This document shows positions 38,989 to 51,532 of a stretch of DNA of 64,000 nucleotides, in pieces. The translations under genes were made by a program, and so were the position numbers. The number at the start of each line of letters is the position of its first letter. The stretch's first letter is position 1. The notes under the pieces were generated by a model, which saw only the letters and a list, made by a program, of their open reading frames with translations, was not told where the DNA came from and did no database searches. This stretch comes from Neocallimastix lanati (nom. inval.) (Eukaryota; Neocallimastigomycota; Neocallimastigomycetes; Neocallimastigales; Neocallimastigaceae): assembly GCA_016946835.1 (NCBI GenBank), contig JACVTC010000037.1, positions 512,501 to 576,500 of the forward strand. The letters run 5' to 3'.

Positions 38989-39832
38989 TATAAGAATTAT
39001 TTATTTTTTTCTTTTTTTTTTTTTTTTATTTTTAAAAAAGAAAAATAAAATAAAAAATTAAAATAATAGTACAAAATAAATAATATAATAAAAATAATAT
39101 AAAAAAAATCAAATAATTAAAAGAAATAAAAATAAATAACTATTATTAAACTATAATTTGAAAGATTTTTAAATTTTAACTTTTATGTGTATGGTCTTAT
39201 AATAATTATATTAATTATGTATAAAATTAATAATAATATTATTAAATTTAGATTAATATATTGTTATAAAATTAATTTTATATATTAAAAAAAAAATAAT
39301 AAATAAAATAAATGAACACATCATAATTGTTATTATAAAATTGTTATTTATCATAAATTTTTATTTTCATTGATATTTTATGATAAAATAAAGTTGAGTT
39401 TTAATTATGAGATTTTATTAATAAATTTTATTAATAAATAATCTATAAATAATGTACAAAAACAGCGTTTACATATATATTTCTTTTTTTAAACTGTTAT
39501 GTATTCTTAATTTAAAACAACTAATACATAAAATCTTTCCTTTAATATTAATTCAAAGAAATTTCTTATTTATTTTTAGTTTTAAATTATAGGTTAACTC
39601 GTTTTATTTTTTTTTTATGTATTAATAAATTAATGGAAATGTATTCTCTTCTTTGTCTAAAAAAAAAAAAAAAAATAACAAAAACAGCAACAGCAATAAT
39701 AAAAATAATAATTCCATATTAATAATATTTATTACCAAATAGTTTTAATTTTATTATATTAAATATTGAAGTATAAAAATTTTAAATATATAAATATGTT
39801 TTTTTTTTTTTTTTTTTTTTCCTATTATTATA

Positions 39833-39874
<42 letters not shown>

Positions 39875-41490
39875 ATCATTTCTATAAATTATTTTTTTAT
39901 ATATTTTATATATGTAATTATACATTATATATGTATATACATATAATTCCTAAAAAATATTAAGTTATATAAATTATATAAATTACTTATAATTAGATAA
40001 ATATAAAATTATTGTAAACAACATTTATTAAATAATAATTATAAATATATAAAAAGTGATTAAAATTAAAAAAAAATAAAAAATAAAAAAATTGAAAAAA
40101 TTTCATATATTATTTTAATGTATATGAAAATATTAATATTATATATGCAATTAGAGTTCATATTATTTCCCACTTTATTTTTTATAATTTTTATAAAAGT
40201 CTAATTCAGAACCGTAGATTTTAATGGAATTTTTTAGATGATCCATTTTAAAATAAAGTAAATTAAATATTAACTATAGAAATTTTTCAATGGGATGATT
40301 AAATATCATGATTAAATATAAATGAAGATTTTCAGAAAAAGTAAAAAATTTAATTATAAATTTAATCTAATTATTTAACCAAATTAAAACTTTGTATGAT
40401 AACAAAGGTTTATTTTAATATAAGGAAATTTTACTATATAAAATAAATTTAATTATATAATGATATATATTATAATCATAAAATTCGAATTTATATTTTA
40501 TTACTTGAATATCAAATTTAAATATAATTATAAATAAAAAAAATTTAAAATTTTTATGTATATGTAATTTTATTCCAAACATTTTAATCTTTTAACCTTT
40601 ATAAAGGAATAATATAATATAATTTTAAGAATAAGTTAATAAGAATATAATATTTTTATATAAAAATTAAATATATAATAGATTTCTGAAACTATATATA
40701 TTTATAATATAATTGTTATAATAAACTTAAATATCCAGTCTAAATAATGAGTAGAAAATGAATAATTTATAATTAAAGGCTAATACAATGAAAAAAGAAG
40801 TAATGGGAAATAAAAATAATATTGATTTTTATCTTTCAAAGTTTAATTTCTAAAAATAATAAAAAAAAAAAGGTTTATTATTTTTTTTTTCCTTTTATTA
40901 TATCTTAACTATATTAACTATAGAATTAATAATTAGTAATCACTATGACGCATAATTAAAAATTAAACTAATATTTGTGTATTTTTATTATATGAATATT
41001 ATTAATTATTACTATGTATACAATGTTTGAAATAATATAAACTTTTATTTAGAGAAAATTTATTGGATTATAAACATTTATAATTAAATGTAAATATTCC
41101 CAAGTTATTAAATATCCTTTAATTTCTTATTATTATTATTATTATTATTACTATTTTTATTTTTATTTATTTATTTTTTTTTTTGTTATGTTGGTAATTA
41201 TGTATAGTTTCAAAATTTATTAAATTTACTTTGTATTAACCATTTTATATATAATAAAAGAAAAAAAAAAATTTTTTTATTACAATGAAAAATTAATATT
41301 TTTATATTAATTTTGGAAAGATAAATTATTAATTTAATTTATGTAATTTTATGATAAATTTTCTATTGAAATATTTAATTATTTTAATATTAATAATCCA
41401 TAAAAGTAAACTTTATATTTAAAGTTTTTATTTATTTATATATATAATTATTTCCCCCATGAAGTTAGTAGTTTTTTTCTTTCTGGAAAT
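38989..41490. other. intergenic A/T-rich stretch
   Basis: No gene. It has an (ATT)n array (39832-39868), T and A tracts (39660-39676, 39800-39821) and a small hairpin CTTTGT-ATGATA-ACAAAG near 40390-40408. A slightly richer patch near 40200-40260 stays short and unassigned. Confidence 0.5.
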
Positions 41491-41499
41491 ATATAAATA
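41491..41499 (+). promoter_or_regulatory. TATA-like box of xylanase copy 3
   Basis: ATATAAATA, 125 bases before the ATG at 41616. The leader between them ends in a 23-base A tract immediately before GAATG. Confidence 0.4.
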
Positions 41500-41582
41500 A
41501 TTGTAGTTGTAGCTTCTTTATTTAAAATTAAAAGAAATTATATATATATATATAATTAAAAAATTTACCATTATTTAAGATT

Positions 41583-41613
<31 letters not shown>

Positions 41614-41615
41614 GA

Positions 41616-42722
41616 ATGAAATTATCCACTATCTTAGGTTTAGTTACTTCTGCTTCCGCAGCTTTTGCTGATATTACTTTAAGAGAAGCTGCTAAGGATT
41701 TCATGTTTGGTGTTGCCGGTAATACTCTTTACTTCCACAATGAAACTTACGTTGAAACCATGAACACTACTTTCAACACTATGGTTGCTGAAGACGGTTG
41801 TAAATTCTCAAATGTTCAACCGGGAAGAGAAACTTTCAATTTCACTGATTGTGATGTCCATTTAGCTAAGGCTGAAGAATTAGGTATGACTTTCAGAGGT
41901 CATTGTTTATTATGGCATGGTTTCCAACCAGGATGGTTCTTCAATTTAAAGGGTGATGATATGAAACAAGCAATTATTGAACACATCACTGGTGTCTTAA
42001 ATCATTATAGAGGTAAGGTTAAGATTTGGGATGTTGTGAATGAAGCTATTAGCGATGATTCTACTGGTGAAAATGGTACCTTTGAATTCCGTAATACTAA
42101 TATCTATCAAGAAGTCCCAGACTTTGTTGATGTTGCTTTCAAGACTGCACGTGAAGTAGATCCCGATGTTAAGTTATATTACAACGATTATAATAATGAA
42201 GGTCTTTACTCTAAAAAAACTAATTCTGTTTACAACTTAGTTAAAGATATGGTTGATCGTGGTGTTCCAATTGACGGTGTTGGTCTTCAATATCACCTTC
42301 ACACTAATGCTTATCCAACCTATGAAAATGTCATTGAATCTATGCGCAGATTTGGTGAATTAGGTCTTGATGTACAAATCACTGAAATTGATGTTAATAG
42401 TGTTCACGGTGTTTCTCAAGAAGTCTTCGATTTACAAGCTAAGCTCTATGGTGAAGCTCTCAGAGCTTGCTTAGATAGTCCATACTGTAAAGGTTTCCTT
42501 ATCTGGGGTGTTGATGATCCACACAGTTGGAGAGCTGATGGTGTTCCACTTATTTTTGATGGTGACTACACTCCAAAGCCAGCTTACTATACTTTACTTA
42601 ATGTTTTTAAGGAATATAATGAAAATGAAGATTCCGATGATGAAGAAGCTGTCGTTGATGATAATAGTAATGCTGTCGAAGAAGATAGTGCTGATGAATC
42701 TGATGATGAAAAACAAAACTAA
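41616..42722 (+). CDS. secreted GH10 endo-1,4-beta-xylanase, single domain (copy 3)
   Basis: Intronless, 368 aa. Signal peptide MKLSTILGLVTSASAAFA, GH10 domain about 20-335, and an acidic tail (NEDSDDEEAVVDDNSN to SDDEKQN). Acid/base E143 (WDVVNEA) and nucleophile E257 (QITEIDV) are present. The WH motif is normal here (GHCLLWHGFQPGWF), as are the QYH and WGVDD motifs. Odd: the conserved E-N of the substrate-binding ENxxK motif is E59-D60 (AEDGCK), whereas the other copies keep AENGCK. It is clearly more diverged than copies 1 and 2 and has no duplicated arm around it. Same orientation as copy 2, 3.0 kb downstream. No dockerin or binding module is seen. Confidence 0.94.
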   Translation: MKLSTILGLVTSASAAFADITLREAAKDFMFGVAGNTLYFHNETYVETMNTTFNTMVAEDGCKFSNVQPGRETFNFTDCDVHLAKAEELGMTFRGHCLLWHGFQPGWFFNLKGDDMKQAIIEHITGVLNHYRGKVKIWDVVNEAISDDSTGENGTFEFRNTNIYQEVPDFVDVAFKTAREVDPDVKLYYNDYNNEGLYSKKTNSVYNLVKDMVDRGVPIDGVGLQYHLHTNAYPTYENVIESMRRFGELGLDVQITEIDVNSVHGVSQEVFDLQAKLYGEALRACLDSPYCKGFLIWGVDDPHSWRADGVPLIFDGDYTPKPAYYTLLNVFKEYNENEDSDDEEAVVDDNSNAVEEDSADESDDEKQN

Positions 42723-42803
42723 ACAATAATAAATACTAATATCAAATCCAAAAAAATCCAAAAAAAAAAAAAAATTCCAAAAAAATAATAATGGTAAATA
42801 GTA

Positions 42804-42847
<44 letters not shown>

Positions 42848-43228
42848 GAAACATCACATAATGTAAATATAAAATATAAAATATAAAATATTTATATTTA
42901 TGTTTATAAATTTGTAATATAGTAGATATATATATATATATAAATAAATAAAGCAGGATAGAAAAAAAAATAAAATAAAACAAGATAGAATAGAATTATC
43001 TATAATAAAATAATAAAGTAATAAAATGATAAAATAATAAAAAATAGTATAAAAATTATTAATACTTCAAATTTATTAGAACAATAATAAAAAAATAATA
43101 GAATATATTAAGAATATTATAAATAATTAAAATAATAAATAAAATATTAATAATTGAAAAAATCAATTATAATATAAAATAATAATAATAATAATAATTA
43201 ATATTAATTTAAATAAGCAAATTAAGAC

Positions 43229-43266
<38 letters not shown>

Positions 43267-43379
43267 TATTTCAAATAATATTTAAAATATAGAAATTAAT
43301 AACAATTTTTTTAATAAATTTAAAATTCTCCCCAATTATTACTGAACTATTGTTTTAAAGTTATAATATTGATATTAAT

Positions 43380-43417
<38 letters not shown>

Positions 43418-44069
43418 TTTTTTTTATTGATAATGAAATATGATCATATATATTTAATTGTATATATTTTTAATTTAAAAGTATGATGTCAAAAATTACA
43501 CAATAATAATATATAATATTTATATTGATATACTTTTCCTTTATGTATTAGTACTTCTTTATATATATATATATATTTTTTTTTTATTCTTTTTATTAAA
43601 TCTTAAAATTAATATTTATTATATTTTAATTTTTTTTAGAACCTATTTATTTTTATTGATATAATAATATCTATTTCTTCTCATTTTTCAATATTTTAAA
43701 TTTATTATCTTTGACATTATAAAAATTAAAAATTAATTTGAAATATTTTCTCGTTATATAACATCATATAACTATATAATAAAAAAAAAGATGTTATAAA
43801 TATAGTATCTTCTTTTCAACAATATATATATATATATATTTTTTTAATTCTTATTAATTTTTATTAATTATAACATTCAAAATAGGAAATAAAGAAGTTA
43901 CTTATTTTATTTTAATACTTTTTTATTAATATACTATTCGGATAGTTAATCTTATTAAAATAAAAATATATTAATTTTTTTTTTTACTAAAATGTATTAA
44001 TAACCAACTAGAATTTTATTTAAATAAAAAAAAAAAAAAAGAATTTTTATAGGATATAAAACTTTTTAA
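42723..44069. other. intergenic A/T-rich stretch
   Basis: Right after the xylanase stop come CCAAAAAAA repeats and a T run of about 38 (42809-42846). Then follow A tracts (43234-43263, 43388-43415) and (AT)n runs. No gene is supported. Confidence 0.5.
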
Positions 44070-44255
44070 TAACATTCATTAATATTGATATTAATAAATT
44101 TTGATGCATATAATATTGATATTAACAAAAATAAAAAAATAAAAGTATCTACTATTGATATTGATATTAATAAAATTATAACTATATCATATTGATATTA
44201 ATATTAATAAAATTTGAACCATTATTAAATGGGAATGATTTTAGTTATAAATTAA
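44070..44255 (+). repeat. dispersed repeat, copy B (partner at 24085-24260)
   Basis: Matches 24085-24260 as described there, including AACTATATCATATT and ATAAAATTTGAACCAT. No transposase fragment was seen beside this copy, so it stands alone. Confidence 0.75.
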
Positions 44256-44758
44256 TCAACCCCTTGTTTTTTTTTTTTTTTAAAAAAAAATAAGCAATTA
44301 TTTAAAAGATTACCATACGTAATTTGTTATATGTTCTATATTATTATAATAATTCCAATTATCTAATTATCTTTATTATATTTATGATATTTATTATATT
44401 ATATTAATAGTTTGATATTGTTTTACATACTATATATATATTCAATATTATTACTTTATTTGAAATAAAAAAATACTAATAATATTTTAATATTTAATAT
44501 TAATTGAAATATTATGAAATTTAAAAAATATTATTACTTGAATATAGCCATAGTATTATAATTTTTATAAAATAATTGGAAGTAAAAATAATTAAATTAA
44601 TAATTAATACTATAAAATTTAATTTTTTTTTTTTTTTTTTAATTTTTTTTGTAAAGCAATCATATCTTTAAATGTATATTATATTATTTTTTATTTGATT
44701 TATTTAAAAAATAAAATAAAATAAAATAAAAAATATTTTAAAGCTTAAAAATAATAAT

Positions 44759-44829
<71 letters not shown>

Positions 44830-44950
44830 GAAGAAGAAGAAGAAGAAGAAGAAGAAAATGACATATATATATATTGAAATAATTAAATCATAATTAAATA
44901 AACAGGGTTATATATTTAAATATTAATAAAAAAAGTTTTTAATAAATAAT
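44256..44950. other. intergenic stretch with (AAT)n and (AAG)n arrays
   Basis: No gene. A compound microsatellite runs from about 44758: AAT units to 44828, switching to AAG units to about 44857. Confidence 0.6.
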
Positions 44951-45570
44951 ATGACTAATAGAAGAAAAAGATATAATTAAAGCTTTAATAATTATTATTA
45001 AAGAAAATAATTTTGCTGAATTTAAAAATTTTTGTTAAAAATAATAACTATAAATTAAAATATTTAAGTAATAAATATTCTGATATATTAATTATAGCTA
45101 TATTAAATTCCAAGCTTCACTTGATATCATTCTATTTATTTATAATTGATTTCAGTATGAAATTTTTAATATGATGACTATTTTTTTTAATTCTAATTCA
45201 TTGGTGTATTGATATTTTTGATAATATTTCTTTATAATTATTAAGTAAAGATGATGTAATAGAGTTTGAAAATTTTGTAAAGGATAATCAATATCTCTTA
45301 AAATATTTCATTGATTTTCACACATAAGCGTTAACCTTAATTATTGAAAATTATACATTATTTAAAATTTTTAATAATATTTTAAATAATTAATTTATCA
45401 TTTCTCTTCATTAGATATTATTAAAAAGAACCATCATGAAGAAGGTTACCTTCCTTTTTATGCTGTTTCATCAAATGTTAAATGTTTTATAGCGGAAACT
45501 TTATTGTGAATCATATATATTAAAATTCTTTGGAAAGAACTGATATTACTTTTTCAACTAAGAGAGTAAT
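44951..45570 (+). pseudogene. decayed ankyrin-like or related repeat protein
   Basis: Plus-strand fragments read as protein: EEKDIIKALIIIIKENNFAE (about 44962-45020), YSDILIIAILNSKLHLISFY (about 45078-45140), SKDDVIEFENFVKDNQYLLK (about 45246-45303) and IIKKNHHEEGYLPFYAVSSN (about 45420-45480). The pattern of a helix, then DIL(I/L)IAI and a second helix resembles the degenerate ankyrin-repeat proteins common in these fungi, but the repeat consensus is weak. Stops separate the fragments. Assignment to ankyrin is tentative; the coding nature is more secure than the family. Confidence 0.45.
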
Positions 45571-46232
45571 ATCATCTTTCTTATTAGGAAGTTTATAATA
45601 AATATTTGCATGATGATTTAATAAAGTAATTTTTCTTCAAATTTTCTTAAATATATTTTTTGGAAAAACTTAAAATTTCAAAGACCCAAATTGATAAAAT
45701 CATAAGAAGGGAAGAAAATAAAAATAATAATAATAATAATAAAAAAAAAAAAAAAAAAAAAAAAGATAATATATAATGACATATGAAGTATAAAACTAAC
45801 GTAGAAAATATTATATTAAAACTATTATATTAAAACTACTATAAAGCAATAATATAATATAAAGTATTAAATACTAATACTAATAATATAAATTCACAAT
45901 TAATATTAATTTAATTAAATTATTATTAATAATATTTGTTATTTATTTATTTATTTATTTATTTTTTATTTTATTATTTTATTATCAGCATTATTATTAA
46001 TTGTAATTTAATTATTATTAATATTTTCTTCTTTTTTTTTATTTATTTATTTAATTATTTTATTTTTATTTTTATATGTAATGTAGTATTGATAATAATC
46101 AATCTATAATATTTATTTTAAAAAATAATACTTTATAATTTCATTTTTAAAATATTTTGATATTAATGTTAATGTTTGGGTTCAGTATATGTTTAATATG
46201 AATGTAATCCATTGATTTAACTACTATTTTTT
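45571..46232. other. intergenic A/T-rich stretch
   Basis: No gene. An (AAT)n run and a 24-base A tract lie at 45718-45763. The last 150 bases would be the 3' untranslated region of the minus-strand xylanase. Confidence 0.5.
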
Positions 46233-48719
46233 TTACCATTTTCCTTTACCGTTACCTTTGCCATTACCTTTTCCATTGCCTTTACCATTACCTTTTCCAT
46301 TGCCTTTACCATTACCTTTTCCATTACCTTTACCATTACCTTTTCCATTGCCTTTACCATTACCTTTTCCATTGCCTTTTCCATTACCTTTTCCATTGCC
46401 TTTACCATTATCTTCATCCTCAGTTTCAGTATCATCCTCAGCTTCAGTATCATTATCAGCTTCAGAATCATCATCAGCTTCATTATCTCCACCTTCTTCG
46501 ACATTTTCAGGTGTTTCATTATCTTCATCTTCTTCGGCATTTTCAAGGTCATTATCTTCATCTTCTTCGACATTTTCAGGTGTTTCATTTTCAACATCGC
46601 CAGTATAATCATCAGCTTCAGTTGTATCATCTTTATTATCATCAATACTTTCAGTATCACCAGTTTCTCCTTCATCGATTGTAATATTTTTGTATTCCTT
46701 TAATGTATTTAATAAGGCATAATAAGCTGGTTTTGGAGTGTAGTTAGAGTTAAAGGTAAGAGGGTATCCTTCCCTTCTCCAACTATCCCCATCACCAACA
46801 CCCCAAATAATGAATCCAGTACAATTTTCACTATCTAAACAAGCTTTAAGGGCTTCTCCGTAAAGTTTTGCTTGTAAATCAAAGGCTTCCTCGGTATTAC
46901 CTTCGACACTGTTAATATCCATTTCTGTAATTTGAACTTCAAGACCTAAATCATTGAATTTACGAATATTCTTCATAACATTTTCATATGTAACAATCTT
47001 ATCTGTGTGAAGATGGTATTGAATACCAACACCATCAATTGGAATTCCACGTTCGACCATATCCTTAACAAAGTTGTACACTGAATTAGCTTTCTTACCA
47101 TCACGAATATCATCACCTTCAATATCATAATCATTATAGAATAATTTGACAGAAGGATCAACTTTACGAGCTGTTTGGAAAGCAATATCAACAAAGTTTG
47201 GTAAAGCACGGTAAATAAAACTATCACGCATGTCCCAAGTACCATCTTCACCAGTAGATTCATCATCAATGGCTTCATTAACAACATCCCAAGTATCAAT
47301 CTTTCCTTTGTAGTGATTTAAAACATTAGTAATATGATCAACTATGGTATTTTCCATTTCTTGTGGATCGGTAATTTCTTGGAACCATTGTGGTTGGTAA
47401 CTATGCCAAATTAAACAATGACCTCTGAAAGCCATTCCAAGTTCTTCAGCCTTAGCTAAATGAGCATCACAATCGTAAAACATGTAAGCACCCTTCCATT
47501 GTTGAATACTAGATAATTTACAACCATTTTCAGCAACCATATAATTGAATTTATTGGTGGCTTTATTATAATTTACATTATTAAATCTCATAGAATTAGT
47601 AGCAACACCAATTCTGAATCCATCTGCAAGATCTCTTACAGCTTCAAGCTCATCAATATTGAATACTGGTTCTTCTTCTTCCTCTTCACCATTATCTTCA
47701 ATGTTGTTGTATTTCTTCAAAATATCAAGCATAGCGTAGTAAGCTGGCTTTGGAGTGTAATCAGAGTTGAAAACAAGTGGATATCCTTCCTTTCTCCAAC
47801 TATCCCCATCACCAACACCCCAAATAATGAATCCAGTACAATTTTCACTATCTAAACAAGCTTTAAGGGCTTCTCCGTAAAGTTTTGCTTGTAAGTCAAA
47901 GGCTTCCTCGGTATTACCTTCGACACTGTTAATATCCATTTCTGTAATTTGAACTTCAAGACCTAAATCATTGAATCTACGAATATTCTTCATAACATTT
48001 TCATATGTAACAACCTTATCTGTGTGAAGATGGTATTGAATACCAACACCATCAATTGGAACTCCACGTTCAACCATATCCTTAACAAAATTGTACACTG
48101 AATTAGCTTTCTTACCCTCACGAATATCATCACCTTCAATATCATAATCATTATAGAATAATTTGACAGAAGGATCGACTTCACGAGCAGTTTTGAAAGC
48201 AATATCAACAAAGTTTGGTAAAGCACGGTAAATAAAACTATCACGCATGTCCCAAGTACCATCTTCACCAGTAGATTCATCATCAATGGCTTCATTAACA
48301 ACATCCCAAGTATCAATCTTTCCTTTGTAGTGATTTAAAACATTAGTAATATGATCAACTATGGTATTTTCCATTTCTTGTGGATCGGTAATTTCTTGGA
48401 ACCATTGTGGTTGGTAACTATGCCAAATTAAACAATGACCTCTGAAAGCCATTCCAAGTTCTTCAGCCTTAGCTAAATGAGCATCACAATCGTAATACAT
48501 GTAAAAGCCCTTCCATGGTTGAATACTAGATAATTTACAACCATTTTCAGCAACCATATAATTGAATTTTTTTGTGGCTCTAATATATGCATCATCATTA
48601 AATCTCATAGAGTTGGTAGCAACACCAATTCTGAAATCCTTAGCTGCATCTTTAATAGAAATCGCAGCTACAGATAAGAATGAAGTGGTAATTAAATTTA
48701 TAATATTATGAAATCCCAT
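46233..48719 (-). CDS. secreted two-domain GH10 xylanase with basic GNGK-repeat tail (copy 4)
   Basis: Intronless, 828 aa. A hydrophobic leader ([21 protein letters not shown]) is a weaker signal peptide than in the other copies. GH10 domain A is about 22-340 (acid/base E143, nucleophile E260). A Glu-rich linker (about 341-357) follows, then domain B, about 360-680 (acid/base E482, nucleophile E599), offset by exactly 339 residues (1017 bases). Both domains have [24 protein letters not shown] and QITEMDIN. The tail (about 690-828) is first acidic Asp/Glu/Thr-rich and then a run of about 14 GNGK units ending GKW. The two domains within this protein are closer to each other than to those of copy 5. 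Tandem catalytic domains should raise xylan-degrading capacity per molecule. No dockerin is seen; the GNGK tail may bind polyanions or wall material (inference). Confidence 0.94.
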   Translation of the reverse strand: MGFHNIINLITTSFLSVAAISIKDAAKDFRIGVATNSMRFNDDAYIRATKKFNYMVAENGCKLSSIQPWKGFYMYYDCDAHLAKAEELGMAFRGHCLIWHSYQPQWFQEITDPQEMENTIVDHITNVLNHYKGKIDTWDVVNEAIDDESTGEDGTWDMRDSFIYRALPNFVDIAFKTAREVDPSVKLFYNDYDIEGDDIREGKKANSVYNFVKDMVERGVPIDGVGIQYHLHTDKVVTYENVMKNIRRFNDLGLEVQITEMDINSVEGNTEEAFDLQAKLYGEALKACLDSENCTGFIIWGVGDGDSWRKEGYPLVFNSDYTPKPAYYAMLDILKKYNNIEDNGEEEEEEPVFNIDELEAVRDLADGFRIGVATNSMRFNNVNYNKATNKFNYMVAENGCKLSSIQQWKGAYMFYDCDAHLAKAEELGMAFRGHCLIWHSYQPQWFQEITDPQEMENTIVDHITNVLNHYKGKIDTWDVVNEAIDDESTGEDGTWDMRDSFIYRALPNFVDIAFQTARKVDPSVKLFYNDYDIEGDDIRDGKKANSVYNFVKDMVERGIPIDGVGIQYHLHTDKIVTYENVMKNIRKFNDLGLEVQITEMDINSVEGNTEEAFDLQAKLYGEALKACLDSENCTGFIIWGVGDGDSWRREGYPLTFNSNYTPKPAYYALLNTLKEYKNITIDEGETGDTESIDDNKDDTTEADDYTGDVENETPENVEEDEDNDLENAEEDEDNETPENVEEGGDNEADDDSEADNDTEAEDDTETEDEDNGKGNGKGNGKGNGKGNGKGNGKGNGKGNGKGNGKGNGKGNGKGNGKGNGKGNGKGKW
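46242..46410 (-). repeat. 12-bp coding minisatellite (GNGK units)
   Basis: About 14 copies of a 12-base unit encoding Gly-Asn-Gly-Lys at the 3' end of the gene. Units vary at synonymous positions (GGT/GGA/GGC, AAA), so selection on the protein repeat is plausible. Confidence 0.9.
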
Positions 48720-49300
48720 TTGTTTACTACAATGATTTTAAAAGGGATAATTTGAATAATTTTTTTTTTTTTTGAATGAAAAAAAACTTTTGTTAATCTT
48801 TTTATTACATATTTATATTAATTTCAAACATATATTTTTTAAATATAAAAAGTAAATTATATAAACTCTCACTATATACTAAAATACTATAATCTCATAA
48901 TATAGAATGATCTAATTTATTATTTTTTATTTTAAGAGATTTGTAAAAAATTATAAAATGTATACCTATTTTAATCAAGTTTATTTTAAAATTTATAATG
49001 ATTAAAATTTTTATAGTGTTAATAATATGTAAATATAATTAATAATAAATAAAAAATTTATCATTAATTAAATATTAATATTTAATTATTAATATTTATA
49101 TTTTATTTATTAAATATAAATATATAAGTATATTTTATATAATAATGAATTTATAAACTAATAGTGAAGGAATAATTTATATAATTATATTTTTATATCA
49201 TTATTAAGACATAATTACCAAAAATTAAATAATCAAATAATTAATATTTTGGAAATAACGAACCGAAATATAATATGTTATATTTAAAATGTTTTGGAAA
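48720..49300. other. upstream region of xylanase copy 4
   Basis: A/T-rich. GTTTATATAATTT on the minus strand, near 48850-48865, is a possible but weak TATA element about 140 bases before the start. No other gene is seen. Confidence 0.4.
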
Positions 49301-51085
49301 GTTGTATTTCTCAATGTGGCTTATGAATTGATATTAAAGTCATAAAATTTTTAATATTTATTATACTATTATATATAAATAACAAAATTAAATAAAATTT
49401 GGAAAATTAAATAAATAAATTATTATCAAATTTTGAAAATAAATATAAATGTATTATTATTAAAAAAATAAAAATAAAAATATTGTAAATATTTTATTAA
49501 TCACTTCCTAACTAAAAAGATTTAGTAATTAATATTATAATAATAATAAATAATTAAATTTTAATAATAAAATAAATAGTAAATAATTAAACATAAATAA
49601 TAAATAATTATATATAACCTTTTTTTTTGAAAAATAAAATATTTTATACTTAAAAAGATTTAATAATTAATTCTAATTTATTCAATATAAAAAATAAATA
49701 TATAATATAATTAAATATGTTATAAATAATTAAATATAAAATAACAATTTAATAAAAATAACAAATAATTAAATAAATATTTTACTTTTTAAAAAAAATA
49801 AAATATATTTTCATTGTTATTTATAAAAAGGCATATCAGATGCTGTAGAAAAATTATTTCTTAATATAAATATTAAATACTGTATTTGGTACTATAAAAG
49901 GACATTAGAGTTTAAACATAATGAATTATGTTATAATGAAGCAAAATATAATAATATATATATTTATTAAAAGATGATTTCGAAACTTACCATTTGTATA
50001 TCCTGAATATATTATTGATACTTATAGTAAAATTAGGTATAAAATAAATAATAATAACCAATTTTTGAAATTTTTAGAATATTTAAAATAAAACTATTTA
50101 AAAGATAATAAAAATAGGAATTATTATAAAAAAATAGAACATATAACAAATAATGTATCCGAACCTTTCAATAATTATTTAAATAATTTATTTTAAAAAA
50201 ACCTTCTTTTAATAAATAAATATATGTATTAAAACATGAAGAATCTTTATCTTATGCTGATTATAAAAGGAAAAATGTAAAAATTCTGAATAAAAAAAAA
50301 TATTAGAAAAAACTGATGAAATCAATATTTTAATTATAAAATACAAAAACTATGGAATCCAAATTAATTGATAATGGAAGACTTAGAAATAGTATTATTG
50401 AATTATGGATTTAATGTTTAATTTAAATAATATAAATGCTGTAATATAACAAGAAAAATATGAAATTTTATTGTTTTAATTTTTTTTTTTTATCTTTAAT
50501 CACAAAGATAAAAAATAACTAAATAAAAAAAAAAAAAAAAAAAAAACACCTACTTCACAAAAATAAAATATTTTGTAAAAGTAGAAAAAATTTTTTTTAA
50601 CCTTTCTAATTTTTAATTTTTTTTTCATTTAAATTACTTATAAATTTAAAGAATATTTTATTTCTTTTAAGTATATATATAATACAAATTTCAAAAACAT
50701 ACTTTAAATTTTTTTTTTTTTTTTTTTTTTTAATTCTCTTTTAAATAAATTTGAAAGTATAATAAAAAGAATCTAATGCATTTCGTAATGTGGCCTATTT
50801 TATGCATGTGACTTTTTTTTAAATAATTAAATAAATAATAATTAAATAAATAATAAATATTCTTTTTTTTATATATATAATTTATTAATATTTAATTGTA
50901 AAAATAATTTTTTATAATTCTTTTTTAATAGAATATATTATTATTTCTTTTGAAATAGATATTTAATAATATTTAGTTGAAAAATATATTATTATTTATA
51001 AATTATTTATAATTGTATAGAATATCTTAAAAATCTATGTCTTAATTTTTTATTATTATAAGCCACATTTCGAAATGTACGATTG
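49301..51085 (+). mobile_element. MULE-type DNA transposon relic 2 with terminal inverted repeat-like ends
   Basis: Transposase fragments on the plus strand read FHCYL, then KGISDAVEKLFLNINIKYCI and WYYKRTLEFKHNEL (49808-49935), FLKFLEYLK (about 50063-50090), NYYKKIEHITNNVSEPFNNY (50120-50178) and HEESLSYADYKRKN (about 50237-50280). They match the C-terminal half of gut-fungal MULE transposases. The left end carries ATTTCTCAATGTGGCTTAT (about 49312) and the right end the inverse ATAAGCCACATTTCGAAAT (about 51059-51077), which pair as terminal inverted repeats. The N-terminal half is missing, and stops interrupt what remains. A further end-like copy at 50781 suggests a nested small element. Confidence 0.6.
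50779..51085. mobile_element. possible MITE of the MULE family
   Basis: GCATTTCGTAATGTGGCC at 50779 and its inverse AAGCCACATTTCGAAATGT ending about 51079 bound a non-coding 0.3 kb segment. The interior (50822-50970) is repeated after a third end-like sequence at 51535-51690. No target-site duplication is obvious. Confidence 0.45.
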
Positions 51086-51221
51086 CAAAATTCATGATCC
51101 TATTTTCTATTTTTAGTTTATGACTTTAAAATTTAAAAGGATTGAATTTATCATTATATTCATACTTTATTTTTTCATATCATTTCATAAGCTAAATTTA
51201 ATAAATTTAAGCTTAAACTTG

Positions 51222-51527
51222 GAATTTAAATATAAAGTTATATTTTATTCCTGATTATCCTATTTATTTTTAAATATAAAGCTATATTTTATTCCTGTTT
51301 ATCCTATTTATTTTTAAATATGTTATATTTTATTCTTATCTATATAATATTAACAGGAACAGATTAATGGGGTATATTTCCATCTTTTCATTCCTTATTT
51401 TATATTAACTAACTTTTTCAATGAAAAGTTTATTATAAAAAATAAATAGGTTAAACAAGAATAAAATATAGCCTTATATTTAAAAGTAAATAGGATAAAC
51501 AGTAATAAAATATACCTTTATATTTAT
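51222..51527. repeat. foldback element with tandem arms
   Basis: The left arm has two to three tandem units of about 45 bases (AAATATAAAGCTATATTTTA then TTCCTGTTTATCCTATTTAT). The right arm has two inverted units (AAATAGGTTAAACAAGAATA then AAATATAGCCTTATATTT at 51443-51485, and TAAATAGGATAAACAGTAAT at 51487-51527). The loop between is about 110 bases and non-coding. Confidence 0.75.
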
Positions 51528-51532
51528 GGCGA

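Noticed and set aside
42594-42983. Minus-strand 129-codon frame overlapping the end of xylanase copy 3
   Set aside because: Its frame is antisense coding plus poly-Lys/poly-Phe from A/T tracts; no independent support.
46258-46608. Plus-strand Pro/Leu/Phe and Ser repeat frame of 116 codons
   Set aside because: It is the antisense of the GNGK and acidic repeats of xylanase copy 4.
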